From positions 1 through 34,919 of the forward strand of contig JAOASL010000001.1 of NCBI GenBank assembly GCA_030158675.1: a DNA stretch of 34,919 bases, read 5' to 3'. This DNA is from Burkholderiaceae bacterium. GTDB taxonomy: Bacteria > Pseudomonadota > Gammaproteobacteria > Burkholderiales > Burkholderiaceae_D. Below the pieces are notes generated by a model. That model was not told the DNA's origin, made no database searches, and saw only the letters and a list, made by a program, of their open reading frames with translations. A program made the translations under genes and the position numbers. Of the stretch, positions 23,313 through 31,998 are shown in pieces; within the stretch, counting starts at the first letter, position 1; each line of letters begins with the position of its first letter.

Positions 23313-24215
23313 TCAGTCGCCGCGCAGTCCGGCACGCAACTTGTCGCGCACATGCGGCGCAGTTTCGTACGGATCGGCGGGATTCTGGCCGCTGAGGATG
23401 TGCTCCATTCGACGCTGTACATTGCCGAGCGCCTGAGGATGCGAATAGATGTAAAACTGCCCGCCGCGGATCGCGTCGAACGTGCGCTCCGCAACCTCTG
23501 CCGCAGTCACTTTGCCAGACGAAACCGCTTTCTCCAGCACGGCCTGTGACACCTGCTGGCTACGGGTCGGCGTCGCCCCTTGCACGTCGTCCGGGCGCAC
23601 GCGTTCGGACTGGCTTATGCCCGTCTGCACAAAATACGGGCACAGTACAGAGGCGCCGATCGGCGCCTCGACCAGCATCAGGTCATGGTAAAGCGTCTCG
23701 GATAGCGCCACCACCGCATGCTTGGAAACGTTGTATACGCCCATGGTCGGGGGCGTCAGCAGCCCGGCCATCGATGCGGTATTCACAATGTGCCCTTCAT
23801 ACGCCGGATCTTTTTTCGCGCATTCGAGCATCAGTGGCGTGAATACACGCACGCCATGAATCACGCCCCACAGGTTCACGCCCAGCACCCATTCCCAGTC
23901 GGCCTGCGTGCTTTCCCAGACGAGGCCACCGGCACCGACGCCGGCATTATTGAATACCAGATGGATTGCACCAAAGCGTTGCATTGCCGCCTGCGCCAGC
24001 GCTTCGACCTGGTCGCCCTTGCGCACATCGCAGGCCTGCGCAAGCACCTCGGCCCCCAATGCCTGCATTGCGGCGGCGGTCGCCTCCAGCGCTTCCGTCT
24101 GCACATCGGCCAACACCAGCTTCATGCCCAGCTTCGCGCCCAGCACAGCAAATTCGCGACCGAAACCGCTGGCCGCGCCGGTGATCACGGCAACCTTGCC
24201 TGTGAATGCTTTCAT
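23313..24215 (-). CDS. SDR family oxidoreductase (300 aa)
   Basis: A 300-residue classical short-chain dehydrogenase. Cofactor loop T-G-A-A-S-G-F-G (13-20), the acidic D of V-L-A-D-V-Q (favours NAD), N-N-A-G near 90-93, and the triad S ... Y-N-V-S-K (about 144-163). The C-terminus is longer than the usual 250 residues and ends with a Y-I-Y-S-H-P segment and M-E-H-I-L-S-G, as in many SDRs of lipid and terpenoid catabolism. It should oxidise a hydroxy group of an acyl-CoA or alcohol intermediate. It starts at ATG 24215 with a GAGGAAA ribosome site and lies 10 bases after the CurA-like gene. Confidence 0.9.
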   Translation of the reverse strand: MKAFTGKVAVITGAASGFGREFAVLGAKLGMKLVLADVQTEALEATAAAMQALGAEVLAQACDVRKGDQVEALAQAAMQRFGAIHLVFNNAGVGAGGLVWESTQADWEWVLGVNLWGVIHGVRVFTPLMLECAKKDPAYEGHIVNTASMAGLLTPPTMGVYNVSKHAVVALSETLYHDLMLVEAPIGASVLCPYFVQTGISQSERVRPDDVQGATPTRSQQVSQAVLEKAVSSGKVTAAEVAERTFDAIRGGQFYIYSHPQALGNVQRRMEHILSGQNPADPYETAPHVRDKLRAGLRGD

Positions 24216-24225
24216 CTCGTTTTCC

Positions 24226-25221
24226 TCAGACCAGCTTCACCAGTTGCTTGCCGAAATTTTTACCGCGCAGCATGCCGATGAAGGCGGCCGGCGCTGCCGC
24301 CAGGCCATCGGCGATCGTCTCGCGGTACTTGAGCCTGCCATCGCCGACCAGCTGCGCCAGTTCGCCGAGTCCCTGCGGCCAGAATTCCAAGTGCTCCGAT
24401 ACGATGAAACCCTGCATCGACAAACGCATCGATAACACCATGTGCAGGTAATGCACCGGCATCAGCTGACCGTCATAACCAGCGATCATCCCGCACAGCG
24501 CAATGCGTCCGAACGGATTCATGCGCGCCAGCGTTGCATCCATCACGGCACCGCCGACGTTCTCGAACAGCCCGTCGATGCCGTTCGGCGCTGCTGCCTT
24601 GAGGTCCTTGAACAGATTGCCGGCCTTATAGTCCACACAGGCGTCAAAACCCAGCTCACTGACCACGTAGTCACATTTCTGCTTGCCGCCTGCAATACCG
24701 ACCACCCGGCAACCGGCCAGCTTGGCGAGCTGACCGACCACGCTGCCGACTGCGCCACTGGCAGCCGACACCGCAATCGTCTCGCCTGCCTTCGGCCGTA
24801 TGATCTGGTTCAGCCCGTACCATGCTGTCATGCCGGGCATGCCAACGACACCCAGCCAGGCCGACAGCGGCACGCGGCTGGTATCGATTTTCTTCAGCAG
24901 ATTGCCGTCGGACAGACCGATCTCGGACCAGCCGAACATGCCGACCACCTTATCGCCGACCTGGAACTTCGGATGCTTCGACGCGATCACTTCGCCTGCG
25001 GTACCGCCGATCATGACCTCGTCCAGCGGCTGCGGCGCTGCATAGCTCTTGACGTCCTCCATGCGCATGCGCATGTACGGATCGAGCGACAGATAATGAT
25101 TACGGACCAGCAGCTGGCCATCCGCGATGTCAGGCAGCGGCACGGTCTCGAGCCGGAAATTGTCGGGCGCGATGCCGCCCTGGGGACGCGATGCAAGTAC
25201 GATGCGCTGATAGGTTGTCAT
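24226..25221 (-). CDS. NADP-dependent MDR oxidoreductase, CurA-like
   Basis: A 331-residue zinc-free medium-chain reductase of the CurA/leukotriene B4 12-hydroxydehydrogenase group. Hallmarks are the N-terminal Y-Q-R-I-V-L-A-S-R-P-Q-G, S-L-D-P-Y-M-R-M-R-M, the Rossmann motif S-A-A-S-G-A-V-G-S-V-V-G-Q-L-A-K, and F-E-N-V-G-G. These enzymes reduce the double bond of alpha,beta-unsaturated ketones or aldehydes with NADPH. A TTG at 25239 opens the frame, but ATG 25221 (M-T-T-Y-Q-R) is the true start. It follows the PaaI thioesterase by 14 bases. Confidence 0.9.
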   Translation of the reverse strand: MTTYQRIVLASRPQGGIAPDNFRLETVPLPDIADGQLLVRNHYLSLDPYMRMRMEDVKSYAAPQPLDEVMIGGTAGEVIASKHPKFQVGDKVVGMFGWSEIGLSDGNLLKKIDTSRVPLSAWLGVVGMPGMTAWYGLNQIIRPKAGETIAVSAASGAVGSVVGQLAKLAGCRVVGIAGGKQKCDYVVSELGFDACVDYKAGNLFKDLKAAAPNGIDGLFENVGGAVMDATLARMNPFGRIALCGMIAGYDGQLMPVHYLHMVLSMRLSMQGFIVSEHLEFWPQGLGELAQLVGDGRLKYRETIADGLAAAPAAFIGMLRGKNFGKQLVKLV

Positions 25222-25235
25222 AGTGGTTCCGGATA

Positions 25236-25655
25236 TCAAAGCTTGTCGACGGCGTCTGGCCGCTTCAGGTATTTAAAGGTGCCCATCGCCTTGGCGACAA
25301 GGCGATTGCCGTCATGCAGCTCGGCTTCGCAGAAGCACATCGTAGTCGAGCGATGCAAGGCAAGGCCGCTCGCGACGATGCGCGATCCGGGCGTTCCGCC
25401 CGGCTGCAGGAAACTGGTCTTCATCTCGACCGTTACACCGGCACGTGACTTCGGGTCGAGCGAACGACCCGCGAGGGACATGGCGACGTCAAGCAGCGTC
25501 ATCGCGACTCCGCCATGTGTGACCCGCCAGCTGTTCATGTGGCGCGGCTCAAGGGTCAGCGCAATCTGCGCACGACCGTTGTCCATGCCGAGGAATTCGA
25601 CGCCAAGCTCGGCCAGGAAAGGTATCGCGGTCGGGAAAGGACGGGGTTGGTCCAT
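25236..25655 (-). CDS. PaaI family thioesterase
   Basis: A 139-residue hotdog thioesterase of the PaaI/YdiI group, with H-G-G-V-A-M-T-L-L-D-V-A-M and the T-x-E-M-K-T-S-F-L-Q-P core. It hydrolyses acyl- or aryl-CoA esters and is different in family from the FadM-like enzyme further down the operon. Its ATG overlaps the stop of the SDR gene by one base (TGATG), so translation is probably coupled. Confidence 0.88.
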   Translation of the reverse strand: MDQPRPFPTAIPFLAELGVEFLGMDNGRAQIALTLEPRHMNSWRVTHGGVAMTLLDVAMSLAGRSLDPKSRAGVTVEMKTSFLQPGGTPGSRIVASGLALHRSTTMCFCEAELHDGNRLVAKAMGTFKYLKRPDAVDKL

Positions 25656-26440
25656 CAGATCAGCACCGCCGAGACACCGCCGTCAACCGCCAGCGTCTGG
25701 CCAGTGATGTGCTTGCCTGCCATTGATGCAAACAGCAGCAGTGCTCCTTTAAGATCTTCGTCATCGCCCAACCGTCGCAACGGTGAGCGTTGCGCGGCTT
25801 CCTCCCCCATGCTGTCGAGCATGCCGCGCGTCATTTTCGAAGGAAAGAAGCCGGGCGCGAGCGCATTCACGGTGATGCCGTACTGCCCCCACTCGCCGGC
25901 CAGCGTGCGGGTGAAGTTGATCACGGCCGCCTTTGACGTGTTGTAGCCTATGGTCTGCATGTGCGCCGAGCCATTGCCGGCAAGACCCGCGATCGACGCG
26001 GTATTGATAATGCGGCCGTAGCGGCGCGGGATCATCGAACGCCTCCCTATCGCCTGACACATCAGAAAGATGCTGCGCACGTTCAGGTTCATGACCTTGT
26101 CCCAGGCCTCGACCGGATGGTCTTCGGCCGGCGCGCCCCACGTAGCGCCGGCATTGTTGACCAGAATATCCACGTGTCCCAACTCGGCCAATGCATGATT
26201 GGCCAGCGCATTTATGCCTTCCTGCTCGCCGAGGTTAGCGGCAAGCGCGGATACCCGGCAGCCTCGCTGCTCGAGATGCGCGACCGCTTCATCCAGTTCA
26301 GCCTGCTTGCGTGACGAGATCATCAGCCTTGCGCCCTGCTCGCCTAAGGCCTCTGCCATTTGCAGGCCAAGCCCACGCGAGCCGCCGGTTACAAGAGCGG
26401 TGCGGCCGGTCAGGTCAAACAATTCACGGATCGTATGCAT
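25655..26440 (-). CDS. SDR family oxidoreductase (261 aa)
   Basis: A 261-residue classical short-chain dehydrogenase. Cofactor loop T-G-G-S-R-G-L-G, N-N-A-G-A-T-W-G, N-T-A-S-I-A-G and the active-site Y-N-T-S-K. The C-terminal T-G-Q-T-L-A-V-D-G-G-V is the classic FabG-like end. An R after S-S (S-S-R-K) suggests NADP preference. It may act as 3-hydroxyacyl-CoA or alcohol dehydrogenase in the operon. A GTG at 26467 opens the frame, but ATG 26440 with GAGGT upstream is used; the gap to the Dabb gene is 2 bases. Confidence 0.9.
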   Translation of the reverse strand: MHTIRELFDLTGRTALVTGGSRGLGLQMAEALGEQGARLMISSRKQAELDEAVAHLEQRGCRVSALAANLGEQEGINALANHALAELGHVDILVNNAGATWGAPAEDHPVEAWDKVMNLNVRSIFLMCQAIGRRSMIPRRYGRIINTASIAGLAGNGSAHMQTIGYNTSKAAVINFTRTLAGEWGQYGITVNALAPGFFPSKMTRGMLDSMGEEAAQRSPLRRLGDDEDLKGALLLFASMAGKHITGQTLAVDGGVSAVLI

Positions 26441-26442
26441 GC

Positions 26443-26748
26443 TCAGATTACCTCGTAGTCCATGCACTGACGCGCCGACCGCACGGCGGCGACGAAGGGC
26501 TTCAGCGCGACATGCTGCGGATGATTCTGGTAAGCGTCGAGCGCCTCGCGCGACGCAAATTCGGTGTACATGACTACGTCATAAGTGCAGTCAAGGCCGG
26601 GCTGCGCGAGTGCGACCTCCAGCTTTAGCATGCCCGGCACAATGCCCGAACAAGCGGTCAGCAGTTCTTTCATGCGAGCTGCGTTGGCGCCTTTGTCATG
26701 GCCTTCGGCATGCTCTTTCAGCTGCCACATCACGATGTGCTTGATCAT
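26443..26748 (-). CDS. Dabb (stress-response A/B barrel) protein
   Basis: A 101-residue Dabb-domain protein. The family start M-I-K-H-I-V-M-W-Q-L-K is clear, with F-A-S-R-E-A-L-D-A-Y-Q-N-H-P-Q-H-V near 66-82. Dabb proteins are dimeric alpha/beta barrels; some, such as olivetolic acid cyclase, are enzymes acting on polyketide-like intermediates, others have no known activity. Placement inside a beta-oxidation-type operon suggests a catalytic or substrate-holding role for an intermediate, but this is inference. It starts 26 bases after the acyl-CoA dehydrogenase stop. Confidence 0.88.
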   Translation of the reverse strand: MIKHIVMWQLKEHAEGHDKGANAARMKELLTACSGIVPGMLKLEVALAQPGLDCTYDVVMYTEFASREALDAYQNHPQHVALKPFVAAVRSARQCMDYEVI

Positions 26749-26774
26749 TTGCGTGGGATTTTTTCTTGTAAGGC

Positions 26775-28586
26775 TCAGAACCAGCTGTCCTGCATGTCCA
26801 GCGCCGTCGTATCCAGAGAGGCGAGCAGACTGAGCTGCGCATCCACTTTCGGCAGTTCGAAATTGAAATAATATTTGAACGCCTGCAGCTTGCCGGTATA
26901 GAAGCCAGCGTCGCCATGCGCTTCGGCTTTTGATGCCTGTGCCACCAGCGCCTGCTCCAGCCAGATCCAGCCGATGACCAGATGGCCGAAGGCTTCGAGA
27001 TAGATCGAGGCGTTGGCCAGCGTGACGTTCAGGTCCCCGGCAGCATGCAGCGCGTGGGTGACTTCAACGAGTCTGTCCCAGCGCTCGCGCAGCGCGGCTG
27101 CCTGCGGCAGCACACTCGCGCGCGCGACTGTGTCGGCCACGCGCGCTGACAGCAGCCCGAACGCCAAGCCGTCGCGCATGACGACTTTGCGTCCAAGCAG
27201 ATCCAGTCCCTGGATGCCGTGGGTACCTTCGTGAATAGGGTTCAGCCGATTGTCGCGATAGAACTGCTCGACCGCATATTCGCGCGTGTAACCATAGCCA
27301 CCGTGTACCTGTATCGCCAGACTGTTCGCTTCCAGGCACCATTGCGATGGCCATGACTTCGCGATCGGCGTCAGGATATCCAGCAGCAGCGTGGCCTGCG
27401 CGCGCTCAGCCTCGCTGCCGGCGGTCTTCTCTTCATCCACCAGGCGGGCGCAATACAGGATCAGCGCCAGCCCACCTTCGGCATATGCCTTCTGGGCCAG
27501 CAGCATTCGTTTCACATCGGTGTGCGCAACGATAGCAATCTGAGGCTGCGCCGGATCTTTGTTCTGCGGATGCCGTCCCTGCGGGCGGCTGCGCGCATAT
27601 TCCAGTGCATGCAGGTAGCCGGTATAACCGAGCATCACTGCGCCGAGTCCGACGGCGATGCGCGCTTCGTTCATCATATTGAACATCGCTGCCAGTCCCT
27701 GGTGCAGCGAACCGACCAGCCAGCCGACTGCGCCCGGCTGACCCAGTGGGCGGAGCTTGCCTTCACCGAAATTCAGCAGGCAATTGGTGGTACCACGGTA
27801 GCCCATCTTGTGATTCAGGCCCGCCAGCACGACGTCATTGCGCTCACCGAGGCTGCCATCGTCGTTGACCAGAAATTTTGGCACGACGAATAATGAGATC
27901 CCCTTCACGCCCTGAATGATCTTGCCGTCCGGGCCAGGTACTTTCGCCAGCACCAGGTGCACGATGTTGTCGGACAGATCGTGTTCGCCGCCGGAGATCC
28001 ACATCTTGTTGCCACGCAGCCGGTAGCTACCATCTGACTGCGCTTCGGCCCGGGTGGTGATGTCGGACAGGCTCGAACCTGCCTGCGGCTCGGACAGGCA
28101 CATCGTGCCAAGAAAACGGCCCGACAGCAGTGGACGAACGTATTTGTCGATCTGCTCCGGGTTACCGCATTTCAGTAAAGTGTTTGCATTGCCGATGGTG
28201 AGCATCGGGTAGGCGGCAGTCGCAACGTTGGCGCCCTTGAACCAGGCAAAGCCGGCCTTCTCGATCAGACAGGGCAATTGCATGCCGCCGAGCTCTGCAT
28301 CATGCCCGGCCGCCATCAGCCCCGCGTCGCTGAATGCCTGCAGCGCTTCGCGAATTTCAGGTAGGACAGTCACGCGCTCGCCGTCAAACTGCGGCTCGTG
28401 TTCATCGGACTTGCGGTTGTGGTTTGCGAACTTCTCGGTGGCGATCTGCTCACACAGGTCGAGCACGGCATCGAAAGTCTCACGCCCGTGCTCGGCGAAG
28501 CGCGTACGGCTACAGAGTGACTCGGCGTCGAGCCACTCGTACAAAAGGAAGTCGAGGTCGCGCCGCGACAGGATCAGCGAAGCCAT
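26775..28586 (-). CDS. Acyl-CoA dehydrogenase, long (about 600 aa) type
   Basis: A 603-residue flavin acyl-CoA dehydrogenase of the long form with an additional C-terminal domain, related to those of Pseudomonas and Burkholderiales beta-oxidation. FAD region: M-C-L-S-E-P-Q-A-G-S-S-L-S-D, then K-M-W-I-S-G-G-E-H, Q-V-H-G-G-Y-G-Y-T, and the catalytic-Glu segment H-E-G-T-H-G-I-Q-G-L-D-L-L-G-R-K. It forms the 2,3-double bond of an acyl-CoA. The open frame continues to 28670 inside the thiolase; ATG 28586 (M-A-S-L-I-L-S-R-R-D-L-D-F-L) is chosen because family similarity starts there. It is 19 bases after the thiolase. Confidence 0.93.
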   Translation of the reverse strand: MASLILSRRDLDFLLYEWLDAESLCSRTRFAEHGRETFDAVLDLCEQIATEKFANHNRKSDEHEPQFDGERVTVLPEIREALQAFSDAGLMAAGHDAELGGMQLPCLIEKAGFAWFKGANVATAAYPMLTIGNANTLLKCGNPEQIDKYVRPLLSGRFLGTMCLSEPQAGSSLSDITTRAEAQSDGSYRLRGNKMWISGGEHDLSDNIVHLVLAKVPGPDGKIIQGVKGISLFVVPKFLVNDDGSLGERNDVVLAGLNHKMGYRGTTNCLLNFGEGKLRPLGQPGAVGWLVGSLHQGLAAMFNMMNEARIAVGLGAVMLGYTGYLHALEYARSRPQGRHPQNKDPAQPQIAIVAHTDVKRMLLAQKAYAEGGLALILYCARLVDEEKTAGSEAERAQATLLLDILTPIAKSWPSQWCLEANSLAIQVHGGYGYTREYAVEQFYRDNRLNPIHEGTHGIQGLDLLGRKVVMRDGLAFGLLSARVADTVARASVLPQAAALRERWDRLVEVTHALHAAGDLNVTLANASIYLEAFGHLVIGWIWLEQALVAQASKAEAHGDAGFYTGKLQAFKYYFNFELPKVDAQLSLLASLDTTALDMQDSWF

Positions 28587-28605
28587 CCGGTGCTGCCCGG
28601 CAGGA

Positions 28606-29784
28606 TCAAACGACTTCGAACAGACCCGCTGCGCCTTGCCCGCCGCCGATGCACATGGTGACGACGACATACTTGACGCCGCGACGCTTGCCTTCGATCA
28701 GCGCATGGCCCGTCAGGCGTGCGCCCGACATGCCATACGGGTGGCCGAGCGCGATCGCGCCGCCGTCCACATTGAGCCGGTCCATTGGTATGCCGAGCTT
28801 GTCGGCGCAATACAGTACCTGCACCGCAAACGCTTCATTCAGCTCCCATAGCCCGATGTCTTCTATCTTCACACCGGTCTGTTTCAGCAACTTCGGAATC
28901 GCGAACACCGGGCCGATGCCCATTTCGTCCGGCTCACAACCGGCGATCGCAAAGCCGCGGAAGATGCCGAGCGGCTTCTTGCCAGATGCGGCGGCTGCCT
29001 TGTCGCTCATCACGATAGCGACCGACGCACCATCGGAGAACTGACTCGCATTGCCAGCAGCGACCACGCCGCCAGGCATCGCGGTACGAATCTGCGACAC
29101 CGCCTCGTAGGTGGTGTCGGCGCGAATACCCTCATCGGCGGAGACCGTGACTTCGCGCGTGACGATTTGCGCCGTATCCTTGTCGGCGACGGCCATGGTG
29201 GTCGTTACCGCAACGATTTCGTCGGCAAATCTGCCTGCGTCCCGCGCTGCGGCGGCACGCAGCTGGCTCTGTACGCCATACTGGTCCTGCCGGTCACGCG
29301 GAATGTTGTAGCGCTTCGCGACGTTTTCAGCCGTCTGCAGCATCGGCCAGTAAATTTCGGGCTTGTTCTTCTCAAGCCAGGGATCCTTGAACATGTGCAT
29401 GTTCATTTCGTTTTGCACACAGGAGATCGACTCGACGCCGCCGGCTGCATAAATATCGCCCTCGCCGGCGATGATGCGTTGTGCAGCACTGGCAATGGTC
29501 TGCAGGCCGGAGGAGCAAAAACGGTTGATCGTGATGCCACCGGTGGATACAGGGCAGCCAGCCCGAAGCGCTACCTGACGCGCTATGTTCCAGCCTGTCG
29601 CGCCTTCCGGATTGGCGCAGCCCATCATCACATCTTCGACCTGTGAAGCATCAATGCCGGCTCGCTCTATCGCTGCCTTGAGCGCCGCCCCGCCCAGCGC
29701 AGCGCCGTGCGTCATGTTGAACGACCCCTTCCACGATTTGGCCAGCGGGGTTCGGGCTGTCGAAACAATGACGGCATCGGTCAT
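28606..29784 (-). CDS. Acetyl-CoA C-acyltransferase (thiolase)
   Basis: A 392-residue thiolase, first gene of the ten-gene operon. Nucleophilic Cys in N-R-F-C-S-S-G-L-Q (about 86-94), [10 protein letters not shown] with the base His, and [10 protein letters not shown] near the end with the second Cys. It cleaves 3-oxoacyl-CoA to acetyl-CoA plus the shortened acyl-CoA (FadA type), or works in reverse. The frame is open to 29841; ATG 29784 ([13 protein letters not shown]) is certain from the family start and AGGAGA upstream. Confidence 0.94.
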   Translation of the reverse strand: MTDAVIVSTARTPLAKSWKGSFNMTHGAALGGAALKAAIERAGIDASQVEDVMMGCANPEGATGWNIARQVALRAGCPVSTGGITINRFCSSGLQTIASAAQRIIAGEGDIYAAGGVESISCVQNEMNMHMFKDPWLEKNKPEIYWPMLQTAENVAKRYNIPRDRQDQYGVQSQLRAAAARDAGRFADEIVAVTTTMAVADKDTAQIVTREVTVSADEGIRADTTYEAVSQIRTAMPGGVVAAGNASQFSDGASVAIVMSDKAAAASGKKPLGIFRGFAIAGCEPDEMGIGPVFAIPKLLKQTGVKIEDIGLWELNEAFAVQVLYCADKLGIPMDRLNVDGGAIALGHPYGMSGARLTGHALIEGKRRGVKYVVVTMCIGGGQGAAGLFEVV

Positions 29785-29998
29785 GTGAGGTCTCCTGTAA
29801 TTTTCATAGCGGTCTTGCCAGATTGCGAGCCGATGGAGCATAGCATATGCGTTCGCACGACCGTGCTATTTTGCCGACTCGCCGTAAGTTTTTGTAAGTT
29901 TTTAGCAAGGGATGCGTAAGTTTTCAAACCTACACTCGCGTCGATTGCGGCAATTCCACGCCCAATAATTAGAGTAAATAAATAACCAAGGAGACACC
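29785..29998. promoter_or_regulatory. Divergent control region with three GTAAGTTTT repeats
   Basis: These 214 bases separate the thiolase operon (reverse) from the MFS gene (forward). Three copies of GTAAGTTTT in the same direction begin at 29884, 29894 and 29916, that is, 10 and 22 bases apart, near one and two helical turns. Such phased direct repeats suggest cooperative binding of a regulator that acts on both promoters. I could not assign -35/-10 boxes. AAGGAG at 29989-29994 is the ribosome site of the MFS gene. Confidence 0.5.
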
Positions 29999-31657
29999 AT
30001 GGCCACAGCCCAAGCTTCGTCGCGAAGCATTACGGCGGAAGAGCGGAAAGTCATTTTCGCTTCATCGCTCGGTACCGTTTTCGAATGGTACGACTTCTAT
30101 TTGTACGGTTCGCTTGCCGCGATCATCGCAAAGCAGTTCTTTGCCGGCACCGACCCGAACACCGCTTTCATTTTCGCGCTGCTCGCGTTCGCGGCCGGCT
30201 TTCTGGTTCGTCCGTTCGGTGCGATCGTTTTCGGTCGCCTTGGCGACATGGTGGGCCGGAAATACACTTTCCTGGTCACCATCCTGTTGATGGGTCTGTC
30301 CACTTTTATCGTCGGTCTGTTGCCGAATTATGCAAGCATCGGCATCGTGGCGCCGATAACGCTGATCGCGCTGCGCATCCTGCAAGGTCTGGCGTTGGGT
30401 GGCGAGTATGGCGGCGCGGCCACCTATGTCGCTGAGCATGCGCCAGACGGCAAGCGCGGTGCATTCACTGCGTGGATTCAGACCACCGCAACGCTCGGCC
30501 TGTTCCTGTCGCTGATGGTCATCCTGGCGACTCGCACGGCAATCGGCGAAGAGGCGTTTGCCGAGTGGGGCTGGCGCATTCCGTTCCTGGTGTCGGTCTT
30601 CCTGCTGGGTATCTCGGTATGGATCCGTCTGTCAATGAACGAGTCGCCGGCGTTCAAGAAGATGAAAGAAGAAGGCAAGGTGTCCAAGGCACCTCTGTCT
30701 GAAGCCTTCGGCCAGTGGAAAAACCTCAAGGTGGTCATACTCGCGCTGATCGGCCTGACCGCCGGCCAGGCCGTAGTCTGGTACACCGGTCAGTTCTACG
30801 CATTGTTCTTCCTGACACAGACGTTGAAAGTCGATGGCCCAACCGCGAACATCCTGATCGCAGCCGCTCTGTTGATCGGTACACCTTTCTTCGTCGTCTT
30901 TGGCACGCTGTCGGACAGGATCGGCCGCAAGAACATCATCATGATCGGCTGTGTGCTGGCTGCACTGACCTACTTCCCGATCTTCAAGGCAATGACGCAT
31001 TACGCGAACCCGGCACTTGAAGCAGCGCAGCTGAACGCACCGGTAACTGTCATCGCTGATCCGGAAGAGTGCCAGTTCCAGTTCAACCCGACGGGCACGA
31101 AGAAATTCACCTCGTCATGCGACATCGCAAAAGCAAAACTGGCAGCGGCCTCGGTGAACTACCGAAACGAAGTTGCACCGGCCGGCACCAGCGCAGTCAT
31201 CAAGATCGGCGACAAAACGCTGGAGTCATACAACGCTTCGGTGCTGTCCAAAGAAGAATCGACGGCAAAGGACAAGGAATTCAGCGACAAGCTGAAGGAA
31301 ATGATCAAGGGCGCGGGCTATCCAGCCAAAGCAGATCCGGCGCAAATCAACAAGCCGATGGTGCTGGTGCTGCTGTTCATCCTGGTGCTCTACGTCACCA
31401 TGGTTTACGGCCCCATCGCCGCCATGCTGGTTGAAATGTTCCCGACTCGCATTCGCTACACTTCGATGTCACTGCCATACCATATTGGCAATGGCTGGTT
31501 CGGCGGGCTGCTGCCCACGACGGCCTTCGCTCTGGTGGCGTTCAAGGGGGACATCTATTACGGTCTCTGGTATCCGATCGTGATCGCTTTGATGACGGCC
31601 ATAATCGGTACGTTGTTCGTGCGTGAAACCAAGGATAACGACATCAACGCACATTGA
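29999..31657 (+). CDS. MFS transporter of the metabolite:H+ symporter (MHS) group
   Basis: A 552-residue inner-membrane transporter with about 12 membrane segments. The start A-S-S-L-G-T-V-F-E-W-Y-D-F-Y-L-Y-G, then G-R-L-G-D-M-V-G-R-K, R-I-L-Q-G-L-A-L-G-G-E-Y-G-G-A and D-R-I-G-R-K are typical of MHS (ProP/KgtP/ShiA-like) proton symporters for organic acids. At 552 residues it is longer than the usual 430-450. The excess is a hydrophilic insertion at about residues 345-450, between a membrane segment ending near F-K-A-M-T-H-Y and the next at K-P-M-V-L-V-L-L-F. It holds two Cys about 15 residues apart and is rich in Lys, Ala and Ser. It probably takes up the operon's substrate. AAGGAGA precedes the ATG, and a terminator follows. 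Confidence 0.92.
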   Translation: MATAQASSRSITAEERKVIFASSLGTVFEWYDFYLYGSLAAIIAKQFFAGTDPNTAFIFALLAFAAGFLVRPFGAIVFGRLGDMVGRKYTFLVTILLMGLSTFIVGLLPNYASIGIVAPITLIALRILQGLALGGEYGGAATYVAEHAPDGKRGAFTAWIQTTATLGLFLSLMVILATRTAIGEEAFAEWGWRIPFLVSVFLLGISVWIRLSMNESPAFKKMKEEGKVSKAPLSEAFGQWKNLKVVILALIGLTAGQAVVWYTGQFYALFFLTQTLKVDGPTANILIAAALLIGTPFFVVFGTLSDRIGRKNIIMIGCVLAALTYFPIFKAMTHYANPALEAAQLNAPVTVIADPEECQFQFNPTGTKKFTSSCDIAKAKLAAASVNYRNEVAPAGTSAVIKIGDKTLESYNASVLSKEESTAKDKEFSDKLKEMIKGAGYPAKADPAQINKPMVLVLLFILVLYVTMVYGPIAAMLVEMFPTRIRYTSMSLPYHIGNGWFGGLLPTTAFALVAFKGDIYYGLWYPIVIALMTAIIGTLFVRETKDNDINAH

Positions 31658-31674
31658 TTCAATTAAGCAACATT

Positions 31675-31705
31675 AAAACCGCCGGCCAGTCCGGCGGTTT
31701 TTTTT
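31675..31705 (+). terminator. Rho-independent terminator after the MFS gene
   Basis: Perfect 11-base arms AAAACCGCCGG (31675-31685) and CCGGCGGTTTT (31691-31701) with a 5-base loop, followed by a run of eight T (31698-31705). It sits 18 bases after the MFS stop. It should stop transcription before the LysR gene and can in part also act in reverse. Confidence 0.9.
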
Positions 31706-31998
31706 GCCACATTGTCGCCTGTCGATCCGGCTCATCATGGTTTGCTGGTGTATTACGAGCTGCCTGAAAATTCAATTAACAACCCGATAACACGCACAAT
31801 TTCGGTGCATTTTTTAAAAATCCGTTGCACTGTCGTTACAAATACTTAGAAATCCACGTACACCGAGCACTGCTCTCCGGCGGAGCTGGGCTTCCCCCCT
31901 ACCTCTGCGGAACCTTTTTGATTAAATTCAGCAGGTCCAGAGTTAAAAATTCGATAACAAATCGACCGCTAGGGCGGTCATCCACACCGGGGGGCATC
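31706..31998. promoter_or_regulatory. LysR upstream region with inverted repeat
   Basis: These 293 bases hold no convincing gene; the frame upstream of the LysR start is an extension without family similarity. An inverted repeat GACCGC-TAGG-GCGGTC lies at 31964-31979, 19 bases before the ATG, where it could be a repressor site for autoregulation or an mRNA hairpin. The stretch around 31795-31960 is AT-rich and probably carries the promoter. Confidence 0.45.

Noticed and set aside
24442-25707. A 421-residue forward-strand open frame opposite the CurA-like, thioesterase and SDR genes
   Set aside because: The reverse strand carries three genes with clear family motifs across the same bases; the forward frame shows no recognisable motif and arises from the GC-rich codon pattern.
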